Below, piece by piece: positions 1 to 9,397 of a stretch of 64,000 nt of DNA. The DNA comes from JBEBVQ01 sp964527735 (lineage in GTDB: Bacteria > Bacteroidota > Bacteroidia > Chitinophagales > Chitinophagaceae). Made by a program: the position numbers and the translations under genes. Position 1 is the stretch's first letter. Every line of letters begins with the position of its first letter. Where the stretch lies: positions 1 to 64,000 of the forward strand of contig CAZGPG010000017.1 in the NCBI GenBank assembly GCA_964527735.1. The letters are read 5' to 3'. Below the pieces are notes generated by a model, which ran no database searches, was not told where the DNA came from, and was given only the letters and a program-made list of their open reading frames with translations.

Positions 1-545
1 GTTAAGGGGTTTACCTTACTTTAGATTTCACGAACTTCGGGGAACCCGACAATAAAAGCAAGCATACTTACGAAGCGTAAGATAGGGCGGGTATTATGGA
101 AGCAATGTAATTGACTCAGCATGCAGCTACGCGTTACCTTGTAAGGAGGAAACAAATATACCTAATGTGAATTGTAACCCGCTCCGTAATAGTTGCACGC
201 TCCGGACCCTGCCACTTTTTGACAATATCGTCCCAATCCTTGCGGTTGTCCTATTTGGGGGCGGGCCCCGTCCTTACGTTAAATTGGGTATTTATACACA
301 TTTGGTGGGTTTGCTATATGGTGAACTTTGTCTTATAAAATTCCTTTCGGTTGGTGAAGCAAGGGCTTTATGAAAATACTAAAGCATGAGCATTGGCCTT
401 GTAAATGCTGCGTTTGACCTGAAGACAATTTTTGAGCGAAGGATATAGACATTGCAGCTATCGTCAACCACTGACGCTAAACCCGGAAATTAAAAAGTCA
501 AAACAGAGCAACTAAAATTCCAACAACACTAAAATTTCAACAATT
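1..545. other. Gene-free lead-in region
   Basis: This stretch precedes the first clear gene. It holds one 68-codon open frame (167-373, +) with no signal peptide, no recognisable domain and no supporting context, so I do not call it. I find no tRNA, strong hairpin or long repeat. The last 60 bases before 546 are A-rich (many AACAA and AAATT words), as is common in Bacteroidota 5' untranslated regions, so the promoter of the 546 gene probably lies in the 400-540 part. I could not pick out a convincing TAnnTTTG element there. Confidence 0.5.
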
Positions 546-2978
546 ATGCAGAAGAAAACAACATTAATATTAAAGCTAACAACAGCTCAAAAGAGCATTA
601 AACAACCCGCCTTGTCGTATTTTATTAAAGCTTTTTCGGTATGCCTCTTGTTAGCAGGTTGCGCAGTACAGGTAAATGCGCAGACCCCCGATTTCGGCTG
701 GGCTAAAAACCCGGGAGGTACTGGTCGCGACGAGGGCTGGGCAATGGCTGCGGACGGAGCGGGAAACATATATGTGGCAGGGACTTTCGGCCTGTCGGCG
801 GATTTCAATCCGGGCGGTACCGGGGTTCCGCTTAATGCGGTGAATGTCCAGGATATATTTCTGGCCAAATATGCTCCTAACGGTAATTGCATCTGGGCTA
901 AGAGCATGGGAGGCACAGGCGCGGATTATGGCTTGGGAGTAGCGGTGGATGGAACGGGCAATGTGTATGTAACGGGCTATTTCAGCAATGCAGATGCTGA
1001 TTTTAACCCGGGGACAGGTACTGCTAATCTTATACATTCAGGAGGCGTTGATGCGTTTATAGCCAAGTATGATCCGAACGGTAATTATCTCTGGGCTAAA
1101 AGTATGGGAGGGAGCGGCGCCGACCATGGGAAGGCGGTAGCTGCGGACGATGCAGGGAATGTGTATGTGACGGGCTATTTTAACGGCGCCGCAGATTTCA
1201 ACCGGGGAGGCAGCGGCGGTTCGCGTACTGCTACAGGCGTTGATGCGTTTTTGGTCAAATTTGATGCGACCGGTACTTTTCTCTGGGTTAATACTATAGA
1301 AGGGAGCAGTACGGAAGAAGGCAGGGGCGTGGCTGTGGATGGTACGGGTAATAATGTATATGTGACAGGGACTTCTAACTCGGCAGCAGTAAATTTTAAC
1401 CCGGGGGGCACGGTTAATGGCGCCGGGAATTACGATGTGTTTCTGGCCAAATATAATGCGGGCGGCACTTACCAGTGGGCCAAAGCTATGGGAGGGACCA
1501 ATGCTGATAATGGTCAGGGTGTGGCTGTGGATGGTACAGGCAATGTGTATGTGACGGGTATTGTAAGAACAACAATAGTAACGACGGCAGATTTCAACCC
1601 GGGCGGCACCGGCGGTACGATTACTACTGAAGGAAACAATGACGTGTTCCTGGCCAAATATGATCCCAGCGGTATTTTCCAGTGGGTTAAGAACATGGGG
1701 GGGAGCAGTGTGGATAACGGTTACGGAATATCCCTGGATGGTACAGGCAATGCTTATGTGACAGGGTATTATAACGGGACGGCAAATTTTAACCTGGGCG
1801 GCAGCGACGGCTTGCTTACTGCTGTAACAGGTGCTGATGTGTTTGTAGCCAAGTATGATCCTAACGGTAATTACCGCTGGGCTAAAAGTATGGGCGGCGG
1901 CGCTGACGACCAAGGTTTGGCAATCGCCGCAGACGGTAATGGCAATGTGTATGCGACAGGATATTTTAACTCCCACCCGACAGCAAATTTTAATCCGGGC
2001 GGTGCCGGCGGTACACTTACTAATCATGGGAGTATAGGGTCCTATGATGTCTTTTTGGTGAAGCTGGAGCAGGGATGCCAGATTAATATCACTTTTACGG
2101 AAACTGCCTGTGACAGCTTTGTCTTTAACGGAGTGACTTATACGGCAACCGGAGCGTATGCGGATACCTTTACGTCTTCGGCTAACTGCGACAGCATTGT
2201 TACCCTGGATCTGACCATCAGGTCCACATCTGTAAATCCAGTGGTCAGCGGACACTATTGCGATGCCGTTACGTTCAATGGGACGACTTATACCGGTACA
2301 GGCGTTTATGTACAAAACTACACCAACGCCTCGGGGTGTGACAGCAACATTACCTATGATCTGACTATCGGCTATAGCAGCTACGATTCGGTAACGTATA
2401 CCACCTGTGACAGCTATGAGCTCCATGGAACAGTATATACCGCTACGGGAATTTATCTGGTAACAATTACCAATGCCAGTGGATGTGATAGTACTATAGT
2501 CCTTGACTTAACACTTGCCCCGCTTGACCCTCCTGTCATTACCGTTGATGAATTTGTACTGAGTGTAACCGGTACCTATGCATCTTATCAGTGGATTAGA
2601 AATGGTACGGATATTCCCTTCGCTACCAATCCTACCTATACCGTAACTGAAAATGCAGCTTATCAGGTAAGGGTTACAGACACGGATGGCTGCGAAGCTA
2701 CCTCCACTGTCTATTCAGTCAATAATGTCAGTGTTGCGCACAGGAGCGGTATCGGACAAGACATCAGCATCTATCCCAACCCGGTCAATGATGTGATATA
2801 CATCAACAGTCCTGTGGCGGTACATGCCATGCTTACAAGCATTGAAGGCAGGAATCTCCTTCGGGAGCCTGATGCCAAAGTGATCGCTACCGGTCATCTG
2901 GCAAAAGGCATTTATCTGCTGCATCTTTCGGATAAAGAGGGCCGGCTGATCAAGACAGTGAAGGTGGTGAAGGAGTAA
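546..2978 (+). CDS. T9SS-secreted seven-blade propeller protein (SBBP-type repeats)
   Basis: An 810-residue secreted protein. Residues 1-45 form a long signal peptide ending VNA-QTP. About residues 47-520 hold seven repeats with the core DGTGNVYVTG followed by ADFNPGG and a K-YDPNGNYLWAKSMGG link, typical of SBBP beta-propellers, so one closed seven-blade propeller is likely. Three repeats of the CDS-x-FNG-x-TYTATGxY type follow, then an Ig-like stalk (YQWIRNG) and a type A T9SS sorting domain (IYPNPVND ... GIYLLHLSDKEGRLIKTVK). It is a tandem paralog of the next gene. The signal peptide contains LAGC, which resembles a lipobox, but the paralog has Tyr at that position, so ordinary signal peptidase I cleavage is more likely. 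The ligand or role is unknown; a surface adhesin or binding protein is a guess. Confidence 0.92.
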   Translation: MQKKTTLILKLTTAQKSIKQPALSYFIKAFSVCLLLAGCAVQVNAQTPDFGWAKNPGGTGRDEGWAMAADGAGNIYVAGTFGLSADFNPGGTGVPLNAVNVQDIFLAKYAPNGNCIWAKSMGGTGADYGLGVAVDGTGNVYVTGYFSNADADFNPGTGTANLIHSGGVDAFIAKYDPNGNYLWAKSMGGSGADHGKAVAADDAGNVYVTGYFNGAADFNRGGSGGSRTATGVDAFLVKFDATGTFLWVNTIEGSSTEEGRGVAVDGTGNNVYVTGTSNSAAVNFNPGGTVNGAGNYDVFLAKYNAGGTYQWAKAMGGTNADNGQGVAVDGTGNVYVTGIVRTTIVTTADFNPGGTGGTITTEGNNDVFLAKYDPSGIFQWVKNMGGSSVDNGYGISLDGTGNAYVTGYYNGTANFNLGGSDGLLTAVTGADVFVAKYDPNGNYRWAKSMGGGADDQGLAIAADGNGNVYATGYFNSHPTANFNPGGAGGTLTNHGSIGSYDVFLVKLEQGCQINITFTETACDSFVFNGVTYTATGAYADTFTSSANCDSIVTLDLTIRSTSVNPVVSGHYCDAVTFNGTTYTGTGVYVQNYTNASGCDSNITYDLTIGYSSYDSVTYTTCDSYELHGTVYTATGIYLVTITNASGCDSTIVLDLTLAPLDPPVITVDEFVLSVTGTYASYQWIRNGTDIPFATNPTYTVTENAAYQVRVTDTDGCEATSTVYSVNNVSVAHRSGIGQDISIYPNPVNDVIYINSPVAVHAMLTSIEGRNLLREPDAKVIATGHLAKGIYLLHLSDKEGRLIKTVKVVKE

Positions 2979-3012
2979 AATGCCGATATTAGATAATTGA
3001 AATACCGGTCAC

Positions 3013-3041
3013 CAATCCGGCATGTTAGTCATGCCGGATTG
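3013..3041 (+). terminator. 12-bp perfect hairpin after the first cargo gene
   Basis: CAATCCGGCATG, a 5-base loop (TTAGT), then CATGCCGGATTG: a GC-rich stem lying between two tandem genes. It has no clear T-run, so it may act as an mRNA 3' end stabiliser or a weak terminator. It also covers the upstream in-frame ATG at 3022, which argues that the next gene starts at 3067. Confidence 0.55.
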
Positions 3042-3066
3042 TGTCGGGTTAAAATCAGGAGTTGAC

Positions 3067-5142
3067 ATGAAAAAGAATTACATAAACGTAAGGGTTGCCT
3101 TGTTGTATTGTATTCAAGCCTTTTCGGTTTGTTTCATATTAGCAGGTTACGTAGTACAGGCAGGGGCGCAGCATGTCAATCTGGAATGGGCTATCAGTAT
3201 GGGAGGGAACCTTCAGGACGAGGGTTATGGAGTAGCGGTGGATGGTACGGGCAATGTATATGTTACAGGTTATTTTCGGGCATCGGCAGACTTTAATCCC
3301 GGGGGAAGCGGCGGTACACTTACTGCTGCAGCGAGCCTTGACGCGTTTCTGGCCAAATATGATGCCAACGGCAACTACCTCTGGGTGAAAAGAATGGGAG
3401 GGGATGGCCTGGACCGGGGTTGGGGCGTAGCTGTGGACGGAACAGGCAATGTGTATGTAACGGGGAGTTTTCAGGGATCAGCAGATTTTAATCCCGGCGG
3501 CAGCGGCGGTACGCTTGCTGCTGCAGGAGGTACTGATGTGTTTATAGCCAAGTATGATGCCAACGGGAACTACCTCTGGGCCAAAGGTATCAGCGGTAGC
3601 GACACTGAGCATGGTTTTGGAATCGCCGTGGACAGTACTGGTAATGTTTACGTGACGGGTACTTTTGAAGGGTCAGTAGATTTTAATCCCGGTACGGGTA
3701 CGGCTATGCTTACTGCTGCCGGGAGCTGGGATGCATTTATAGCCGGGTACGATCCTAACGGTAATTACCTCTGGGCCAAAAGAATTGGCGGCGGCGGCCT
3801 GGATCAGGGCTACGGAGTAGCTGTGGACGGTACGGGTAATGTATATGTAACGGGTTTTTTTGGAGGGGTAGCAGATTTTGATCCCGGCATTACACTTATT
3901 GCTCCATTTATTGATGCTTTCCTTGCCAGGTATGATGCCAACGGTAATTGCCTCTGGGCTAAAAATACAGGAAGCAGTGGCTCCGCTTATGGTCATGCAG
4001 TAGCTGCAGACAGTGCAGGAAATGTGTGTGTGACGGGGTATTTTTACCTGTCAGCAGATTTTGATCCCGGGAATAGCAGTGCTGTGATTACTGCTGCCGG
4101 GGATCAGGATGTATTTATAGCCAGGTATGATCCTAACGGTAATTTTCTCTGGGCTAAAAGTATAGGCGGCAGCGGCCTGGATCAGGGCCAGGGCGTAGCA
4201 GTAGACGGTACTGGCTATGTATACGTTACAGGGCTTTACACGGGGTCGGCAGATTTCAATTCCGGATCAGGTACAGATACACTTACTGCTGCAGGGTTAC
4301 TGGATGCTTTTCTTACCAAGTATGATGCCAATGGTAATTTTCTCTGGGCCAAAAGTATGGGAGGCAGTGGCCGCGATCTCGGTTATGGCGTGGCCGTACA
4401 CGGCAAAGGCAATGTGTATGTCATGGGGATGTTTGAACATACAGCAGATTTTGACCCCGGCCCGGATACGGCTATGCTTACTCCTGCCGGGGACTATGAC
4501 GTATTTGTAGTGAAGCTGGCCTGTAGCGATACAACATCTTCCTACCTTCGCGTAACGGAATGCGGCGACAGCTATACTTTGAACGGCGAGGTCTATACTG
4601 CCACCGGGATGTACACGCAGTCTTATACCGGCAGGTCCGGTTGTGACAGTGCAGTAATCCTGGACCTCACATTATCCCCTATTGACTATCCCGTTATTAC
4701 CGTTCATGCATTTGTACTCGGTGTAACCGGTACATATGTCACACACCAGTGGATCAAAGACAGTGCGGACATTCCCGGCGCAACCGACCCTGTCTATACC
4801 GTTACGGAAAACGGCCATTACCAGGTAAGGGTTACAGATATAAATGGCTGCGAAACCACTTCTGCAGTTTACGGGGTGAATAATGTCGGTATTGATGAAG
4901 ATAAAGGCATAGGAAAGCATGTCAGCATCTATCCTAATCCTGTTCATGAAGTAATTCATATCAGCAGCCCGGTCAATGTAGACGTACATCTTAGCAGCAT
5001 CGAAGGGCGGAATATACTGTATGTGGAAAATGCCGGAGCAATACCTGTGCATGATCTGGCCAGTGGGATGTATCTGTTGCGCATCACGGATAAGGAGGGG
5101 AGATTGATTAAAGTGGAAAAGGTGATGAAGGAGCAACAGTAA
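3067..5142 (+). CDS. T9SS-secreted seven-blade propeller protein, paralog of the preceding gene
   Basis: A 691-residue secreted protein. I chose ATG 3067 (MKKNYIN) because it opens a normal signal peptide (AFSVCFILAG ... AGAQ) that aligns with the upstream paralog. The longer frame from 3022 starts inside a hairpin. Seven repeats with the DGTGNVYVTG/ADFNPGG pattern fill about residues 35-495 and should form one seven-blade beta-propeller. A single CDS-type repeat (ECGDSYTLNGEVYTATG) follows, then an Ig-like stalk (THQWIKDSADIPGATD) and a type A T9SS sorting domain (SIYPNPVHE ... GMYLLRITDKEGRLIK). Compared with its paralog it has lost two of the three CDS repeats. The gene ends 12 bases before the next one, so the two may be cotranscribed. 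Confidence 0.92.
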   Translation: MKKNYINVRVALLYCIQAFSVCFILAGYVVQAGAQHVNLEWAISMGGNLQDEGYGVAVDGTGNVYVTGYFRASADFNPGGSGGTLTAAASLDAFLAKYDANGNYLWVKRMGGDGLDRGWGVAVDGTGNVYVTGSFQGSADFNPGGSGGTLAAAGGTDVFIAKYDANGNYLWAKGISGSDTEHGFGIAVDSTGNVYVTGTFEGSVDFNPGTGTAMLTAAGSWDAFIAGYDPNGNYLWAKRIGGGGLDQGYGVAVDGTGNVYVTGFFGGVADFDPGITLIAPFIDAFLARYDANGNCLWAKNTGSSGSAYGHAVAADSAGNVCVTGYFYLSADFDPGNSSAVITAAGDQDVFIARYDPNGNFLWAKSIGGSGLDQGQGVAVDGTGYVYVTGLYTGSADFNSGSGTDTLTAAGLLDAFLTKYDANGNFLWAKSMGGSGRDLGYGVAVHGKGNVYVMGMFEHTADFDPGPDTAMLTPAGDYDVFVVKLACSDTTSSYLRVTECGDSYTLNGEVYTATGMYTQSYTGRSGCDSAVILDLTLSPIDYPVITVHAFVLGVTGTYVTHQWIKDSADIPGATDPVYTVTENGHYQVRVTDINGCETTSAVYGVNNVGIDEDKGIGKHVSIYPNPVHEVIHISSPVNVDVHLSSIEGRNILYVENAGAIPVHDLASGMYLLRITDKEGRLIKVEKVMKEQQ

Positions 5143-5154
5143 CTCAGAAAAAGA

Positions 5155-7281
5155 ATGAACATGGGACTAAAGAAGCCTGCCTTGCTGTTATGCCATTGTC
5201 TGATCGTTATAGCGCTCCAGGCTGATCTGTCCCATGCGCAATATGAAAATGTCTGGATTTTCGGGCAAAATGCAGGACTGGATTTTAACGGGTCTGTGCC
5301 TGTTGCTATAACTTCCAATATAAATAATGGAATGGGGGAAGCAAACGCTTCCATATGTGATACCAACGGACAGTTGTTGTTTTATACGGAAGGGTCGCGG
5401 GTATTCGACCGGCAGCATAACCTGATGCCTAATGGCAACAATCTTACACCCATTACAAGTGTGAATTCATATACGCCCACTTCGAGCACAACCCACGGTG
5501 CTATCATTATACCTGTACCGGATCATGAGACGCAGTACTATATTTTCTCGTTGACCTCATGGGAGCAATATCTGACTAACACCTACGGTCGGCTATATTA
5601 CAGCATGGTAGATATGAGCCTCAACAATGGTTTGGGCGATGTGGTTCCCGGCGTAAAAAGCATTCTGCTTGATACCAATTTAACAGAACGAATGACCGCT
5701 GTTGTGAGTGATAATTGTATAAACATATGGCTGCTGACCGTTTCACAGTCGGACCAGCTTAAGGCTTTTGAGATAACACCGGCAGGGATCAGTAATACCC
5801 CGGTGATTTCTAATATTATAGCAACACTAAGTACTCCATTTTGGGGCAGTATTTATGGCGTTGGCTGTATCGCCGTTTCGCCCGACAGAAATAAAATTGC
5901 CGTGGCACGCGGTATGCCTGGCGGCCTTTCTTTACTTGACTTCGACCCTGCATCCGGTACGGCCTCCAATGAACAACTGCTGGATTCGGGACAATGCTAT
6001 GGCGTATGTTTCTCTCCGGATAATACTAAACTGTATTTTAATCATTACTGGCCTTTTAACCACTTTACAATACCTCCTTATCCTTTTCCTTCTATATACC
6101 AGCTTGACCTTGCTGCGGGAAACCTGGCCAATATCATTAATTCCAAAACCTGGCTGACAACAACATTTGACACGGTAAATGCCAGCCACTACATCTGTCA
6201 GCTGAAGCTCGCTCCGGACAATAAAATATATTTCCAGGGGAATAGTGGATATACTTCTTTATCAGTCATTAATTTTCCTGACCAGCCCGGCCTTGCATGT
6301 CAGCCCCAGGATAATGTTATTTCATTGGTCCCGGGAACGAGCATGTGGGCCGGCCTTCCCAACATAGTGCCTGTCATTAAAAAAGACTCCTTATATACTT
6401 CCCGGAAGTATGGTATCGGATGTGAAACGCCCATGGCGCTTGTCCCTCATGATACATCAGGCCGGGATTATGTATGGAATGATGGCGTTACAGGTAAAAG
6501 CCGTACGGTTTCCCGGGCCGGTACTTATTGGGTAAGCTATCATTTTCCCTGTACGTATCATACCGATACTTTTGAAATTACCGTACGTCCCCTTCTTCAT
6601 AATTTTACAAAAGTTCTTTGCGCCAATGAGCCATATGATTTTAACGGAAGGTGGCTGAACAGCTCCGGCACGTATCGTGATACTTTGGCAACTGCCAACG
6701 GTTGTGATTCTATTGTAACCTTAAATCTTATTGTCCTGTCTTCACCCGAAATAAATATTTCAGTAGAGCCGGAATTGCCCTGGTGTATAGGTGATATTGT
6801 TTTAGGTGAGGCTACCGGTGCAAAGAGCTACCAATGGTACCGCAACGACCGGCTGCTGGGCAGCAGCGACCGGCAATATATCCATTTGACCCATTTATCC
6901 AATCAGGTACTTGTTGTCGGTCAGGCAGACAATGATTGTCGTGATACGGCAGAGATCGTCTTAACTGCTCATGATTGTCCCCCTCCTCCTATCCCTCCCT
7001 GCAAGTTGTTTGTGCCTAACGCTTTTAGTCCTAACGGCGATGGCATCAATGACAGGTTTGCCCCCATCCCGCATAGCAATAGTAATATCCATAGCTACAG
7101 GATGGAGTTGTTCAATCGTTGGGGGCAGTCTGTATTTTCTGCCTTTGAGATAAACATGCAGTGGGACGGCACATATAACGGAACACCTGCAGATGCAGGA
7201 ACTTATTTTTATTACATATCGGCGGAATGCATGGAGGGGACGGAATTTATTCAGAAAGGTGATGTGATGTTGATCAGATAA
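5155..7281 (+). CDS. T9SS type B secreted protein with propeller-like N-terminal domain
   Basis: A 708-residue secreted protein. The signal peptide (MNMGLKKPALLLCHCLIV ... SHAQ) is followed by a domain starting VWIFGQNAGLDFNG. It contains LLFYTEG, HNLMPNG, LYYSMVDMSLNNGLGDV and VSPDRNKIAV, the layout of a WD40/PQQ-like propeller found in Bacteroidota secreted proteins. A CDS-type repeat (YDFNGRWLNSSGTY) and an Ig-like segment follow. The last 90 or so residues are a gliding-motility-associated, type B sorting domain (FVPNAFSPNGDGIND ... LFNRWGQSVF ... WDGTYNGTPADAGTYFY). The N-terminal domain is clearly shared with the protein at 20994-22700, which carries a type A domain instead. It sits 12 bases after the preceding cargo gene. 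Its function is unknown. Confidence 0.9.
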   Translation: MNMGLKKPALLLCHCLIVIALQADLSHAQYENVWIFGQNAGLDFNGSVPVAITSNINNGMGEANASICDTNGQLLFYTEGSRVFDRQHNLMPNGNNLTPITSVNSYTPTSSTTHGAIIIPVPDHETQYYIFSLTSWEQYLTNTYGRLYYSMVDMSLNNGLGDVVPGVKSILLDTNLTERMTAVVSDNCINIWLLTVSQSDQLKAFEITPAGISNTPVISNIIATLSTPFWGSIYGVGCIAVSPDRNKIAVARGMPGGLSLLDFDPASGTASNEQLLDSGQCYGVCFSPDNTKLYFNHYWPFNHFTIPPYPFPSIYQLDLAAGNLANIINSKTWLTTTFDTVNASHYICQLKLAPDNKIYFQGNSGYTSLSVINFPDQPGLACQPQDNVISLVPGTSMWAGLPNIVPVIKKDSLYTSRKYGIGCETPMALVPHDTSGRDYVWNDGVTGKSRTVSRAGTYWVSYHFPCTYHTDTFEITVRPLLHNFTKVLCANEPYDFNGRWLNSSGTYRDTLATANGCDSIVTLNLIVLSSPEINISVEPELPWCIGDIVLGEATGAKSYQWYRNDRLLGSSDRQYIHLTHLSNQVLVVGQADNDCRDTAEIVLTAHDCPPPPIPPCKLFVPNAFSPNGDGINDRFAPIPHSNSNIHSYRMELFNRWGQSVFSAFEINMQWDGTYNGTPADAGTYFYYISAECMEGTEFIQKGDVMLIR

Positions 7282-7291
7282 GCGTAAGGCT

Positions 7292-7305
7292 CCGATAGCT
7301 ATCGG
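7292..7305. terminator. 14-bp palindrome between convergent genes
   Basis: CCGATAGCTATCGG is a perfect palindrome lying between the + strand cargo gene and the - strand regulator. Its position suggests a bidirectional transcript end. There is no T-run, so Rho-independent termination is uncertain. Confidence 0.4.
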
Positions 7306-7338
7306 TAGTGTAGATCTAAACTGATACTTTCATATCGG

Positions 7339-7980
7339 CTATACAGAAACGATCCCTAACTCTATTGCTTTTTTCAGGAGAGCTGACACATTTTTTACTT
7401 CCATTTTGGAAAGCATGCTCTCCCGGTGACGGTCTATGGTACGTTTGCTTACATGCAGCTTATCCGCGATGTCCTTACTTGTATTATTCTCTGCGATCAA
7501 CTGCAATACCTCTTTTTCCCTACGCGTAATCAGGGAGCCGAATGCCGTTTGCTTCCTGATTACCTTTTTTTCCTCAAGAATACGCTCTCTTACAGTTGTG
7601 TCCAGATATTCGCCGCCTTTATAGACCGTCTTAATGGCTTCTATCAGGCACTCTCTTTTAATACCTTTTAATACATAGCCCGATACGCCTAACTGAAGCA
7701 TGCTTTTGATGTAATATATGCTATCCAGATTGGTAAGGGCTATAATCCGGACAGCCGGATAATCCCTGTTGATGATCTTGGCCAGATCATCTCCACGCTG
7801 GCCGGGCATAATAATATCAAGCAGGAGCACATCCGGTTGTATCAGACTGATACCTTTCATCAACCTTTCACCATCAGGATAGGTGGCAATTACCTCTATT
7901 TCACTGCTGTAACGCAGCATGTTGTGCAATCCTTCGGTTATCAGCGGATGATCATCTGCTATGGCTGTCCTTATGGTCAT
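7339..7980 (-). CDS. NarL/FixJ-family response regulator (orphan)
   Basis: A 213-residue two-domain regulator. The receiver domain (about residues 1-120) has the acidic pocket DD at residues 9-10, the phosphoacceptor Asp55 in VLLLDIIMPG, and the switch residues ALTN and GYVLKG. The LuxR-type helix-turn-helix (about 145-210) has LITRREKEVLQLIAENNTSKDIADKLHVSKRTIDRHR. This family is normally phosphorylated by HisKA_3 sensor kinases, but no kinase gene is adjacent, so it may answer to a distant kinase or to small phosphodonors. It is convergent with the cargo gene at 5155-7281. It resembles the other three regulators in the window in architecture but is not paired. Confidence 0.93.
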   Translation of the reverse strand: MTIRTAIADDHPLITEGLHNMLRYSSEIEVIATYPDGERLMKGISLIQPDVLLLDIIMPGQRGDDLAKIINRDYPAVRIIALTNLDSIYYIKSMLQLGVSGYVLKGIKRECLIEAIKTVYKGGEYLDTTVRERILEEKKVIRKQTAFGSLITRREKEVLQLIAENNTSKDIADKLHVSKRTIDRHRESMLSKMEVKNVSALLKKAIELGIVSV

Positions 7981-8149
7981 GAAAACGGCAGATTAAGTTT
8001 TATTAACGGGGTGCATTATTGTACTAATGAAGATCGCACGCTTATACACAGTCGGCTACCTACTAAAGATAGAGATTTATCCCGAATAACACCCGGCTTT
8101 GATACCCCAAATCTCTACGGCAGCTCTACGGAGCAGTTTTTAAAACGAC

Positions 8150-8174
8150 AAAACCCGCGCTGGGCGCGGGTTTT
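8150..8174 (-). terminator. tRNA-Asp terminator (bidirectional hairpin)
   Basis: AAAACCCGCGC, loop TGG, then GCGCGGGTTTT: an 11-bp perfect stem with A/T flanks on both sides, 12 bases downstream of the tRNA on its strand. It fits a Rho-independent terminator. Confidence 0.8.
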
Positions 8175-8186
8175 GATACATAATTG

Positions 8187-8260
8187 CGGACCGGACGGGA
8201 CTCGAACCCGCGACCTCCGCCGTGACAGGGCGGCATTCTAACCAACTGAACTACCGATCC
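8187..8260 (-). tRNA. tRNA-Asp (GTC anticodon)
   Basis: A 74-base tRNA read on the minus strand. The acceptor stem GGATCGG pairs with CCGGTCC (one G-T pair), with discriminator base G. The D arm is GTTCAGTTGGTTAGAAT. The anticodon arm is CCGCC-CTGTCAC-GGCGG with anticodon GTC, and the T arm holds GGTTCGAGTCC. CCA is not encoded. The terminator at 8150-8174 follows directly. Confidence 0.97.
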
Positions 8261-8394
8261 GTAGTTCCCCTTTCGGGGCAGCAAAGATAATGACAGTTTT
8301 TTGAATTATGCAAATCATTTTCGAAGAAATGCTACATATTCTGCTACGGTAACGCCGGATCAAATAAAACCAGCCGGATAAGCAGTATAAATCT

Positions 8395-8402
8395 TATTTT
8401 TG
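8395..8402 (+). promoter_or_regulatory. Bacteroidota -7 promoter element of accA
   Basis: TATTTTTG matches the TAnnTTTG consensus of the Bacteroidota housekeeping sigma factor, 22 bases before the accA ATG. I see no convincing -33 TTG. Confidence 0.55.
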
Positions 8403-8424
8403 TGTCCTTTTTCAATAGTTGATT

Positions 8425-9378
8425 ATGCAATTTCTGGATTTCGAAAAGCCGCTGGAAGAATTATACCACCAATTGGATAAGCTGAAAGAAATGTCGGCCA
8501 AAAACCAGGTGGATGTCAGTGCCACCATACAGGAGCTGGAGTCGCTGATCGAAAACACGCGCGGAGAGATTTACAAAAACCTCACCCCCTGGCAACGAGT
8601 TCAGCTCAGCCGTCATCCTGACCGCCCTTATACTTTATACTATATTGAGAAGATATTCGACAGCTTCACAGAGCTGTACGGAGACCGCCTGGTGAAGGAT
8701 GACAAGGCGATGGTAGGCGGCATGGCAGTGCTGGACGGAATGCCGGTGATGGTCATGGGGCAGCAAAAAGGAGTCAATACCAAAATGCGTCAGCTGCGCA
8801 ATTTTGGTATGGCGAACCCCGAAGGGTACCGAAAGGCGCTGCGGCTGATGAAAATGGCCGAAAAGTTCAACCGCCCCGTGATCACTTTTATTGACACGCC
8901 GGGGGCCTTTCCCGGATTGGAAGCAGAAGAGCGGGGGCAGGGGGAAGCCATTGCCCGTAACCTGTTTGAAATGGTGAACCTGAAGGTGCCGGTGATCTGT
9001 GTGATCATCGGGGAAGGAGCCTCCGGCGGTGCGCTCGGAATCGGTATCGGTGATAAGGTAGCAATGCTTGAGAATACCTGGTACACCGTTATATCCCCCG
9101 AGAATTGCTCCACCATACTCTGGAGAAGCTGGGATTATAAAGTGCAGGCAGCTGAGCAACTGAAGCTGACTTCTGAAGATATGAGCCGTTTTGGATTGGT
9201 GGATGATGTAATCCGGGAGCCGCTCGGTGGTGCGCATAATCAACCTGAGCAAATGGTTGCCACACTGAAGGAATACCTGCTGAAGTCTGTCCGGGAGCTG
9301 AGTGTCATCCAGCCTGATGTACGCATCAGGGAACGTGTCGACAAGTTCTCTAAAATGGGATTCTACGAGGAGGTTTAA
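8425..9378 (+). CDS. accA: Acetyl-CoA carboxylase carboxyltransferase subunit alpha
   Basis: A 317-residue cytoplasmic enzyme subunit. With AccD it moves the carboxyl group from carboxybiotin to acetyl-CoA, giving malonyl-CoA for fatty acid synthesis. Family hallmarks are LDFEKPLEEL at the N-terminus, PWQRVQLSRHPDRPYTLYYIE, FIDTPGAFPGLEAEERGQGEAIA, and the oxyanion-hole region GEGASGGALGIGIGD followed by YTVISPE. The length matches the family. I chose ATG 8425 (MQFLDFEKP) over the TTG two codons upstream. dapA begins 19 bases after the stop, so the two are probably cotranscribed from the TAnnTTTG promoter at 8395. Confidence 0.97.
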   Translation: MQFLDFEKPLEELYHQLDKLKEMSAKNQVDVSATIQELESLIENTRGEIYKNLTPWQRVQLSRHPDRPYTLYYIEKIFDSFTELYGDRLVKDDKAMVGGMAVLDGMPVMVMGQQKGVNTKMRQLRNFGMANPEGYRKALRLMKMAEKFNRPVITFIDTPGAFPGLEAEERGQGEAIARNLFEMVNLKVPVICVIIGEGASGGALGIGIGDKVAMLENTWYTVISPENCSTILWRSWDYKVQAAEQLKLTSEDMSRFGLVDDVIREPLGGAHNQPEQMVATLKEYLLKSVRELSVIQPDVRIRERVDKFSKMGFYEEV

Positions 9379-9397
9379 ATTAAATAGTAAATTCAAT

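Noticed and set aside
167..373. 68-codon open frame before the first gene
   Set aside because: No signal peptide, domain, homologous context or well-placed start site; AGGAGG lies too far upstream of the ATG.
546..680. Lipoprotein signal (LAGC) in the first cargo protein
   Set aside because: The Cys is replaced by Tyr in the closest paralog and the usual signal peptidase I site follows; T9SS cargo normally uses the latter.
1038..2426. 462-codon open frame on the minus strand
   Set aside because: Antisense shadow of the propeller repeats; composition is Ile/Arg/His-rich with no domain, and the plus-strand gene is certain.
3022..3066. Upstream extension of the second propeller gene
   Set aside because: It starts inside a 12-bp hairpin and would bury the signal peptide; ATG 3067 aligns with the paralog.
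7837..8241. 134-codon plus-strand frame
   Set aside because: It runs antisense to the regulator gene and through the tRNA and its terminator.
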